A stretch of DNA of 5,923 nt from the NCBI GenBank assembly GCA_003523545.1, contig DQAM01000130.1:1-5923 (forward strand). Direction: 5' to 3'. Source of the DNA: Dysgonomonas sp. GTDB taxonomy: Bacteria > Bacteroidota > Bacteroidia > Bacteroidales > Dysgonomonadaceae. Both the position numbers and the translations under genes were made by a program. Position 1 is the first letter of the stretch, and each line of letters starts with the position of its first letter. Below the pieces are notes generated by a model. The model saw only the letters and a program-made list of their open reading frames with translations, did no database searches and had not been told where the DNA came from. Positions 1 through 5,757 of the stretch are shown here, piece after piece.

Positions 1-150
1 ACTCTTAATCGAATCTTTCAGAAAAACTTTACCTTCGATTTTTTGATTCAACTTAGGGTGAATCAGCGAATGCCCGGAAAGATCGTTTAAAGACCCAATA
101 TTAACTGCTGAATAAGAATTATTTTCTGAGATAATTTCAACCTTTTTCAT
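1..150 (-). CDS. Possible small cupin-domain protein (5' end only)
   Basis: This is the first 50 codons of a gene that runs off the left edge of the window. It is open throughout and begins MKKVEIISENNSYSAV. It shows a short run with the pattern HPKLNQKIEGKVFLKD at about residues 32-47, which resembles the strand entering the barrel in small single-domain cupins ('...G.K.FL...'). The metal-binding histidine motifs of a cupin would lie further on and are not present here, so the family call is a resemblance only. There is no signal peptide, so a cytoplasmic protein is likely. The ATG lies 2 nt after the dsbD stop codon (TAA-GT-ATG), so it is very probably co-transcribed and translationally coupled with dsbD. 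The purine-rich end of dsbD (AAGAAGATAAG) could serve as its ribosome-binding region. The reading frame is secure; the function is not. Confidence 0.55.
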   Translation of the reverse strand, partial: MKKVEIISENNSYSAVNIGSLNDLSGHSLIHPKLNQKIEGKVFLKDSIKS

Positions 151-152
151 AC

Positions 153-2207
153 TTATTTTGTACTTATCTTCTTAAAATTATCTAATCCCGTTTGCAGGAA
201 TTTAATGTATTTGTCAATATCCTCATCATAAGCATACGAAGGCCCGATAGGATTACCCGAGGCATCGAGAAGCACATAATAAGGCTGGGAATTTGTTCCG
301 AACTTATGCCTTTGAAGATAACTCCATTTGTCACCGACAGTCCTGAGCTTTACACTTCTTCCATTCTCTTCCACTTCCATCACCTCCGGAAGCTGGTCCC
401 TGTCATCTACCATAAGCGTAATTAGCACATACTCATTGTCGAGCATGTTTTTAACACGCGGGTCGGTCCATACCGAAGCCTCCATTTTACGGCAGTTGAC
501 ACATCCATATCCCGAGAAATCTATAATTACAGGCTTATTATTTTTACGGGCATATTCCATACCCTCTTCATAATCATCAAATTCGGCATGAACAACTCCG
601 TCATACAAACTAAAATCCTGTGTATATAAGGGAGGAGCAAATGCACTAACGGATTTTAACGGCGCACCCCATAAGCCGGGAACAAGGTAAATCGCAAACG
701 ATAATGGTATAATTGCCAAAAACAACCTTGTCACGGAAACATGAGTCAGCTCACTGTCATGAGCGAATTTGAGTTTTCCTAACAAATACAACCCGAGCAG
801 TGTGAATATGACAATCCACAGGACTAAAAATACTTCCCTGTCTAGAATTCCCCATTTATAGGCCAAATCAGCCACAGACAAGAATTTCAATGCTAAAGCA
901 AGTTCAAGGAATCCCAGTACTACTTTCACCGAATTGAGCCAGCCGCCCGATTTAGGCATTTCCTGCAGCCAGGAAGGGAATATAGCAAACAGAGTGAATG
1001 GCAATGCCAATCCTAAAGCAAAACCGAACATACCTATTGCCGGAGCTAATACGGCACCCGAACTTGCCGCTTCTACCAATAACCAGCCGATTAACGGACC
1101 TGTACATGAAAATGATACCAGCGCCAGCGTAAATGCCATAAAGAAAATACTGATAAATCCGGTAGTCGAATCAGCTTTGCTATCCATCTTGGTAGTCCAG
1201 GATGAAGGCAGGGTAATTTCGAATGCTCCAAGAAAAGAAGCCGCGAAAAATACCAGTAAACCAAAAAATATGAGATTGAATATGGCACTCGTAGACATTT
1301 CATTCAATGCGCTCGCTCCAAAAATAGCCGTCACAAGGAGCCCTAAAGCTACATATATAACTATTATAGCTATGCCGTATGTAGCAGCTTCACGGATTGC
1401 TTTACTTTTCTTAGTCTTATTTCTTTTAAGGAAAAAACTGACCGTCATCGGAATCATCGGCCATACACATGGTGTAAGAAGAGCCAGAAATCCACCGACT
1501 AAACCCGAGATAAAAATAATCCAAAGAGTCTGGTCCGATTGATTACCTTCTGCACCAAAACCTTTTAATTCTTCGATCACAGGTTTCCAAAGGTCGTTGG
1601 TATTTACTACCGGAGCAGTAACAGCTTGAGCCAGCGAATCGCCTGCACTTACCGGAGGATTATCGGCAACCATATCATCTGATGCTTTTTTCGCCTCTTC
1701 CGGTTCATTTTTCACTGCCTGAGAGGCAGCTGCGACAAAAGAAGCAGGCAGACCAGACGAATTAAACTCAAAATCGACCGGGATAGGAGGTGTACATTCG
1801 CGGTCGTCACATGCCTGGGCACGAACAAAGCCTTTCAGCACAAAAGACGGCTTATCCGTTACTTTAAAACGCTGGACAAAAGTGGCGGATATTTCATAAT
1901 ATCCGACTTCCATCTCAAATATATTATCAAATTCTTTATGCAGATTAGAATTTACTGCATGAAATTTACCTATAGGTTCAGCACCTTTTATTTCTTCTAC
2001 CGTGAGCGAAGTAGGGAACGGCCCACCGGGTTCAATATCCGTATCGTAGAGATGCCATCCCGGATCGACCGCTGCTCTTGCAACTACTTCAACCTCGCCG
2101 TTTCCCTTATCCGATAAACTGAACGACCATGAAACGGGATTTTGCGCAAATACGCCAAACGAAAAAGAAATCAATATAAATACAAAGAAAGACAATACGC
2201 TTCTCAT
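153..2207 (-). CDS. dsbD: Thiol:disulfide interchange protein DsbD
   Basis: This is an inner-membrane reductant transporter. It takes electrons from cytoplasmic thioredoxin and passes them to periplasmic thiol proteins (disulfide isomerases, cytochrome c maturation factors, peroxidases). Its 684 residues show the complete three-part layout. Residues 1-21 are a signal peptide ending VFA-Q. Residues 22-150 form the DsbD alpha-type immunoglobulin-like domain, with its redox pair C133/C138 (ACDDRECTPP). Residues 150-210 are an Ala/Pro/acidic linker. Residues 228-515 are the multi-helix membrane domain, with C247 (TPCVWPMIP) and C368 (SFSCTGPLIG). Residues 540-684 are the thioredoxin-like gamma domain, with C569-V-N-C572 and a likely cis-proline P642 (SQPYY). 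All six expected cysteines are present, so the protein should be active. The start at 2207 is supported by the signal peptide placed directly after it. A TAnnTTTG box lies about 40 nt upstream. The next gene follows after 2 nt. The length is typical of Bacteroidota DsbD. Confidence 0.95.
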   Translation of the reverse strand: MRSVLSFFVFILISFSFGVFAQNPVSWSFSLSDKGNGEVEVVARAAVDPGWHLYDTDIEPGGPFPTSLTVEEIKGAEPIGKFHAVNSNLHKEFDNIFEMEVGYYEISATFVQRFKVTDKPSFVLKGFVRAQACDDRECTPPIPVDFEFNSSGLPASFVAAASQAVKNEPEEAKKASDDMVADNPPVSAGDSLAQAVTAPVVNTNDLWKPVIEELKGFGAEGNQSDQTLWIIFISGLVGGFLALLTPCVWPMIPMTVSFFLKRNKTKKSKAIREAATYGIAIIVIYVALGLLVTAIFGASALNEMSTSAIFNLIFFGLLVFFAASFLGAFEITLPSSWTTKMDSKADSTTGFISIFFMAFTLALVSFSCTGPLIGWLLVEAASSGAVLAPAIGMFGFALGLALPFTLFAIFPSWLQEMPKSGGWLNSVKVVLGFLELALALKFLSVADLAYKWGILDREVFLVLWIVIFTLLGLYLLGKLKFAHDSELTHVSVTRLFLAIIPLSFAIYLVPGLWGAPLKSVSAFAPPLYTQDFSLYDGVVHAEFDDYEEGMEYARKNNKPVIIDFSGYGCVNCRKMEASVWTDPRVKNMLDNEYVLITLMVDDRDQLPEVMEVEENGRSVKLRTVGDKWSYLQRHKFGTNSQPYYVLLDASGNPIGPSYAYDEDIDKYIKFLQTGLDNFKKISTK

Positions 2208-2245
2208 AAGATTTATCTATAAAAATCAATTGATTAAATAATTTG

Positions 2246-2253
2246 CAAATATA
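2246..2253 (-). promoter_or_regulatory. Putative -7 promoter element for dsbD
   Basis: Read on the minus strand this is TATATTTG, a perfect match to the Bacteroidota housekeeping -7 consensus TAnnTTTG. It would start transcription near 2240 and give a leader of about 33 nt before the dsbD ATG. No convincing -33 TTTG lies 19-21 nt upstream, which lowers confidence. The box overlaps the perfect palindrome ATTTGCAAAT at 2241-2250. Confidence 0.45.
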
Positions 2254-2290
2254 ATAAAATGATAGCTAAATGCGGTTTGACTTTCTCAAA

Positions 2291-2306
2291 ATTAGTGATC
2301 ATTAAT
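2291..2306. promoter_or_regulatory. Near-perfect palindrome, possible operator
   Basis: ATTAGTGATCATTAAT is a 16-bp inverted repeat with 7 of 8 positions matching in each arm, centred on TGATCA. It sits between the two divergent -7 boxes, roughly 37-52 nt before the expected plus-strand start site, where a dimeric regulator could bind. In AT-rich DNA a match of this length can arise by chance. No second copy was seen in the window. Confidence 0.2.
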
Positions 2307-2328
2307 ATCTATTTGTATCACCTGCCAA

Positions 2329-2336
2329 TATATTTG
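2329..2336 (+). promoter_or_regulatory. Putative -7 promoter element for the GH35 gene
   Basis: TATATTTG is a perfect match to the Bacteroidota TAnnTTTG consensus and is identical to the box facing dsbD. Transcription would begin near 2343, giving a leader of about 157 nt to the first possible ATG, or 187 nt to the preferred one at 2530. A TTTG at 2312-2315 is too close (13 nt) to be a normal -33 element. A weaker box, TATTTTAG at 2469-2476, has one mismatch and would give a shorter leader. Confidence 0.35.
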
Positions 2337-2483
2337 TAAAATATGGAATATTTAACCCGGTTGCTTATCAGAAAAATAACTTACAATAAAAAAGTACAAA
2401 AAACATATCTGTAATTTCAGAAGTAACCAGATATACAGAATATAAGCTGCAATTACACAACAATATTCTATTTTAGCAGTGTG

Positions 2484-2505
2484 CAGCGATTTGTAGTAAA
2501 TGCTG
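2484..2505 (+). promoter_or_regulatory. Short hairpin overlapping the first possible GH35 start
   Basis: CAGC (2484-2487) pairs with GCTG (2502-2505) and ATTT (2489-2492) pairs with AAAT (2498-2501). One G is bulged at 2488, and the loop is GTAGT. In RNA this would be an 8-bp stem that buries the ATG at 2500. Its position suggests either that translation starts downstream, at 2518 or 2530, or that the stem affects initiation. It is modest in strength and could be chance. Confidence 0.25.
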
Positions 2506-4203
2506 TATTTAAACAAAATGATTCCGGTTATGAAAAAAACTGTATTATTTATTATATCATTATTTTTATCGGTAAATTTGTTAACAGCCCGAGAAATACC
2601 TCATTTGAAAAGGAACGACAAGGGAATTGCACAATTGATCGTAAATGATAAACCATATCTGATGCTTGCCGGTGAACTGATGAATTCGAGTTCTACCACA
2701 CTCGAAAGTATGGCTCCTAAATGGAAACGGCTAAAAGCGCTGAATCTAAATACAGTATTGGCAGCAATCTCATGGGAACAAATAGAACCGGAAGAAGGCG
2801 AATATGACTTTTCTATTGTTGACGGACTAATCCGAGAGGCACGCAAGCACGACTTAAAGCTTGTTTTCTTATGGTTTGGCAGTTGGAAAAATTGTTCGTC
2901 GGGATATGCTCCCCATTGGGTAATGAGTGATACAAAACGTTTTCCCCGGATGAAGAACGACAAGGGAGAAAACCGCCCTTTCCTCTCTAATTTCAGTGAA
3001 AATCTTGTAAATGCCGACATAAAAGCTTTCGGCGCATTGATGGAGTATATAAATGAAATAGACAGCCAGGAGCATACTGTACTAATGATACAGATCCAGA
3101 ATGAGATGGGGCTATTGGAAGACAGCAGGGACCGTTCCCCTTTGTCCGATGAACTTTTCAACCGGAATGTCCCCTCCGAACTTGTAAATTATCTACAGAG
3201 AAACGAAAAGAAAATATTACCTGAAATAATAGAGCAGTGGAAAGCTAACGGTAAAAAAATAAAGGGAAACTGGCTCGAATTGTTCGGCAACAAAAGTAAT
3301 AATCTGGCAGACGAAATGTTTATGGGCTGGTATTATGCGCGGTTTGTAGAAAAGATGGCGGCCAAAGCAAAAAGTATATATCCCATCCCTCTGTTTATAA
3401 ATGCGTGGACTATCCGCCCGGAAGAACCCATACCTGGGAAATACCCGAGCGGAGGACCCAATTACCGGATGCTGGACATATACCAGTGTGCAGCACCTTC
3501 TATCGACATATTGGCACTCGATAATTACAACAAGGATTACATCTCGAAAGTGAAAGACTTTAACAGAAACGGCAATCCGATATTAGTGCCGGAAGCTGTC
3601 GGCTTATGGCTCGGTGATAAATGGAGCGGGCCGGCAAAAGCATTCTTTACCTATGCAGAATTCAACGCGCTAGGCTTTTCGCCCTTCGGCATCGACAATG
3701 ATATATACAATGGAAATCATCCTTTGAAAGATGCTTACAAAGTACTTCAAAATCTCACTCCTTTGATCTTACAAGAACATGGGTCGGGACGGATGAGAGG
3801 ATTTATGCAGCAAGATAATAAACACGAAGAACTCGACTTGGGCGATTATACCATGCACGTAAATTACAACTACCCGTATCAGGGCTACGGCCTAGTCATA
3901 CGGCTTTCGGACGATGAGTTTCTGGTTGCCGGAAATGGAGCGGATATATCATTCCGGTCGAAAGTGAAAAATCTGACAGGTATCAGTTACGGATTGATCC
4001 GCGAAGGTCATTATGTGGACGGTGAATGGAAGACCTTGAAATATTTAGGAGGAGACGAAGCTATGCAGGGTATCGGGGGAGTTAAACTGCCCCCGGTTTA
4101 TCTGGCGGAAGATGCTAATATGAACTACGTTTCAATAATCCGTATAAAAGTGATTCCGGTGGAAAGCTCAACCTACAACAATAAAAACATATTTGATAAT
4201 TAG
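2500..4203 (+). CDS. Secreted GH35-family beta-galactosidase-like glycosidase with DUF5597-like C-terminus
   Basis: This is a probable exo-acting retaining glycoside hydrolase that removes terminal galactose from oligosaccharides (such as xyloglucan- or galactan-derived ones) in the periplasm or at the cell surface. The 567 residues contain a signal peptide (about 11-30, ending LLTA-R) and a clan GH-A (beta/alpha)8 barrel at about 40-410. Signature runs are AGELMNSSSTTLE (57-69) and SWEQIEPEEGEYDF (91-104), the likely acid/base E202 in QIQNEMG, and the likely nucleophile E365 in LVPEA. Residues 415-555 form a beta-rich tail resembling DUF5597, as in the Cellvibrio GH35 beta-galactosidase group. 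Three in-frame ATGs exist (2500, 2518, 2530). The one at 2530 puts MKKTVLFII at the N-terminus, as a normal signal peptide, and gives 557 residues; I prefer it. There is no lipoprotein cysteine after the signal. The gene stands alone, with no SusC/D genes in view. The substrate is inferred; related GH35 enzymes vary. Confidence 0.85.
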   Translation: MLYLNKMIPVMKKTVLFIISLFLSVNLLTAREIPHLKRNDKGIAQLIVNDKPYLMLAGELMNSSSTTLESMAPKWKRLKALNLNTVLAAISWEQIEPEEGEYDFSIVDGLIREARKHDLKLVFLWFGSWKNCSSGYAPHWVMSDTKRFPRMKNDKGENRPFLSNFSENLVNADIKAFGALMEYINEIDSQEHTVLMIQIQNEMGLLEDSRDRSPLSDELFNRNVPSELVNYLQRNEKKILPEIIEQWKANGKKIKGNWLELFGNKSNNLADEMFMGWYYARFVEKMAAKAKSIYPIPLFINAWTIRPEEPIPGKYPSGGPNYRMLDIYQCAAPSIDILALDNYNKDYISKVKDFNRNGNPILVPEAVGLWLGDKWSGPAKAFFTYAEFNALGFSPFGIDNDIYNGNHPLKDAYKVLQNLTPLILQEHGSGRMRGFMQQDNKHEELDLGDYTMHVNYNYPYQGYGLVIRLSDDEFLVAGNGADISFRSKVKNLTGISYGLIREGHYVDGEWKTLKYLGGDEAMQGIGGVKLPPVYLAEDANMNYVSIIRIKVIPVESSTYNNKNIFDN

Positions 4204-4262
4204 AGATACCCTTCAAACATTCGAAGAGAAATAATATGAAGATATCTCAAAAGTAGTTTTTT
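4203..4262 (+). terminator. Probable terminator after the GH35 gene
   Basis: An inverted repeat begins at the last base of the GH35 stop codon. GAGATA (4203-4208) pairs with TATCTC (4243-4248), and inside that CTTC (4211-4214) pairs with GAAG (4238-4241). A six-T run follows at 4257-4262. The stem has 10 pairs with a small internal loop, the loop is long (23 nt), and the T-run starts 8 nt after the stem, so it is an imperfect intrinsic terminator. A competing hairpin, CTTC with GAAG at 4223-4226, is also possible. Confidence 0.4.
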
Positions 4263-4278
4263 CTCCCAAAGTCTTAAT

Positions 4279-4345
4279 TGTCATCCTGACCAATGGGAAG
4301 GATCTCTTTTCATTCAAGAGATGTTTCACGGTGTTCAACATGACA
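4279..4345. repeat. 67-nt imperfect inverted repeat, 'TGTCATCCTGA' dispersed-repeat type
   Basis: The two halves pair without gaps around position 4312. Over 30 positions there are 22 Watson-Crick pairs, 2 G-U pairs and 6 mismatches. The ends are TGTCAT and ATGACA, and the central arms are ATCTCTT and AAGAGAT around a TTCATTC-like loop. The wording (TGTCATCCTGA ... GGATCTC ... GAGATGTTTCA ... TTCAACATGACA) is of a kind I recognise as recurring between genes in many Bacteroidota genomes. It lies between two convergent genes, the usual place for such repeats, and might also help stop transcription from either side. No other copy is present in this window. It contains most of a 60-codon open frame on the minus strand, which I regard as a by-product of the repeat. 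Confidence 0.7.
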
Positions 4346-4422
4346 AAAAGAAGTAATATCTTTATAGCATAGTATATAATAAACGGCATCTTCACCGTAT
4401 TTCATTGCAAACGGACGGCTTA

Positions 4423-5229
4423 CTACTTTTTATGATTTTTCGTCATGTCTTGCAAATCCTTAAGTGTAAAACTACCTGTAAAACGGATAAGGGTAGTTTC
4501 GGAGGGCTCTTCCGAGATCATCAGCATTTCTGATTTCTGGTTACTCAGTTTGTTCATATAAAAGACCGTTTTGGATTCTTCATCTTTTACAAACATGAGA
4601 GTTTCGTATTTTCCGTTTTTAATTAGTTTATCCGATTCTGACTTTAGCTTCTTCATTGCATTTGAGTCTTCGGACGAAAATACCTGCAGACTTTCCAGTT
4701 TACCTGTGATTTTCTTTATATCTATCCCATTCATCTGCATCTGGGGCATATCCATACCCGCCACCATGCCCAGCAAGGATTTAGAAATATAAACGACTTC
4801 TACACCTTTGATGTCCGACAACTTTTTGAACAATTCGTCATTATCCTGCTGTGTCTCCTTTTTGTCCTTCGCCTGCGTATCAGGACTATGCAGTTCAGGC
4901 AGACCGAATGAAAACTTCCCCGAAAATTCCGGCATCTTCATAGCATATTCTCTGGTGTAATTTTCTGCTTTTTTCCGCCATTCTTTTATTTGTTCCTCCG
5001 TCAGTTTGGACATATCTGTCTGCCATTCTTCTATTTTCTTTTTAAATTCTTCCGGATTTTCGAAATCAAAAGACTTCAAATCAGGAAGCTCTTTCCCTTC
5101 GAAATTCTTGGAAAAATCTTTCTGGAATTTTTCGATTCTTCCCTGAATATCTTTATCTATACCGCTTTGTGCATTCAAAAGAGAAACTACACCCATCAAA
5201 GCGGTAAATAATATGATCATCCTTTTCAT
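4423..5229 (-). CDS. Exported DUF4252-domain protein with long helical N-terminal region
   Basis: This 268-residue protein has a signal peptide (about 1-20, ending LLNA-Q) and no lipobox cysteine, so it is probably periplasmic. Residues about 130-265 match the DUF4252 pattern: VEVVYISKSLLGM (143-155), ITGKLESLQVFSSED (174-188), YETLMFVKDEESKTVFYM (208-225) and EPSETTLIRFTGSFTLKDL (241-259). DUF4252 proteins are common in Bacteroidota and typically lie in operons with an ECF sigma factor; their biochemical role is unknown. This one is longer than the short members I know of. The extra stretch (about 25-118) is rich in Lys, Glu and Phe and looks helical, with some coiled-coil character. A methionine cluster lies at 155-166 (M155, M159, M161, M164, M166). 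Its ATG overlaps the stop of the upstream membrane-protein gene by 4 nt (ATGA), so the start is well supported and the genes are co-translated. Confidence 0.85.
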   Translation of the reverse strand: MKRMIILFTALMGVVSLLNAQSGIDKDIQGRIEKFQKDFSKNFEGKELPDLKSFDFENPEEFKKKIEEWQTDMSKLTEEQIKEWRKKAENYTREYAMKMPEFSGKFSFGLPELHSPDTQAKDKKETQQDNDELFKKLSDIKGVEVVYISKSLLGMVAGMDMPQMQMNGIDIKKITGKLESLQVFSSEDSNAMKKLKSESDKLIKNGKYETLMFVKDEESKTVFYMNKLSNQKSEMLMISEEPSETTLIRFTGSFTLKDLQDMTKNHKK

Positions 5230-5756
5230 AATTGTAAATTTTTAGCTATGATTTTATTTGTTTTTTCCAAATTCTTTTGTGCAGATTCCATTTGCTCAAA
5301 GCCTTTATTCAGCTTGCTGGAAACAAACGTCAGCGCCTTTTGTGTTTCGATGTAAGCATCCTGAGGATCAGAATATGTATCGTTCATTTTACCGCTATGA
5401 TTATCCAGTAAAAACAGGCCTGCACTTATCAATACCAATATACATGCAGCTACAGCTGTAATCTTTTTCCACAAAATTATCTTTTTAGATTTTCGGGGTA
5501 AAGAGATTATACTTCTCTCCTCTTCAGCTTCTAAATTATCTATCAGTAAATCCAGTTTCTGTTCTAATGATGAGGCTTGGCATCCACCCCTACCCGAAAA
5601 TAAATCCAGAAATATTTTCTGTTCGGCTTCTAATTGCTCCGGTACGTCGTTCCGGGAAAAATATTGCTTTAGGATTTCCTCCTCCTCCAATGATGTATCC
5701 CCGTCATAAAATGAATCTAGTAATCTCTTTATATATTCTATATCATAATTTATCAT
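5226..5756 (-). CDS. Single-pass membrane protein, candidate anti-sigma factor
   Basis: This 176-residue protein has no signal peptide. An acidic cytoplasmic part (1-88, for example DTSLEEEEILKQYF at 20-33) is followed by a basic stretch (RKSKKIILWKK, 88-98), one transmembrane helix (about 99-117), and a periplasmic tail (118-176). The positive charges before the helix support an N-in topology. The tail holds the run DTYSDPQDAYIETQKALTFVSSKLNKG (126-152), a pattern I recognise from uncharacterised Bacteroidota membrane proteins encoded next to ECF sigma factors, and ends in a helical, Lys/Asn-rich segment. Position directly after a sigma gene (1-nt gap) and the topology suggest that it binds and inhibits that sigma factor. 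I see no zinc anti-sigma HxxxCxxC motif and no FecR-like domain, so the role is inferred from context. The start at 5756 is fixed by the adjacent sigma stop codon. It overlaps the DUF4252 gene by 4 nt. Confidence 0.75.
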   Translation of the reverse strand: MINYDIEYIKRLLDSFYDGDTSLEEEEILKQYFSRNDVPEQLEAEQKIFLDLFSGRGGCQASSLEQKLDLLIDNLEAEEERSIISLPRKSKKIILWKKITAVAACILVLISAGLFLLDNHSGKMNDTYSDPQDAYIETQKALTFVSSKLNKGFEQMESAQKNLEKTNKIIAKNLQL

Positions 5757-5757
5757 A

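Larger units (their letters stand above)
2208..2499. other. Divergent intergenic region between dsbD and the GH35 gene
   Basis: This is 292 nt of very AT-rich DNA between two divergently transcribed genes (322 nt if the GH35 gene starts at 2530). I see no credible protein gene in it and no riboswitch that I recognise. It holds one perfect TAnnTTTG -7 box in each direction (2246-2253 minus, 2329-2336 plus), a 10-bp perfect palindrome (2241-2250), a 16-bp near-palindrome between the promoters (2291-2306), and a hairpin at the right edge running into the first possible GH35 start codon. The stretch from 2345 to 2480 shows nothing else that I can support. Confidence 0.7.

Noticed and set aside
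934..1542. A 202-codon open frame on the plus strand, antisense to dsbD
   Set aside because: It lies wholly inside the clearly real dsbD gene, its composition (many Asn, Ala, Ile) is what the complement of a membrane-protein gene produces, and I recognise no domain in it.
2343..2414. A 23-codon frame (MEYLTRLLIRKI...) starting just after the plus-strand -7 box, possibly a leader peptide
   Set aside because: It is very short, has no ribosome-binding signal, no attenuator structure follows it, and the transcription start is only predicted.
2411..2456. GTAATT ... AATTAC inverted repeat as a regulatory hairpin
   Set aside because: The arms are only six AT-rich bases with a loop of more than 30 nt, which is expected by chance here.
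2601..3161. A 186-codon open frame on the minus strand, antisense to the GH35 gene
   Set aside because: It is fully inside a well-supported glycosidase gene, is rich in Ser and Phe as expected of a shadow frame, and has no recognisable motif or upstream signal.
4213..4395. A 60-codon minus-strand frame (MKMPFIIYYAIKIL...) between the convergent genes
   Set aside because: Much of it is the 67-nt inverted repeat translated. Frames like MLNTVKHLL... often arise from such repeats and are not genes.
4383..4398. ACGG/CCGT hairpin as a terminator for the DUF4252 operon on the minus strand
   Set aside because: The stem has only four pairs and no real T-run follows on the minus strand, so it cannot be supported.
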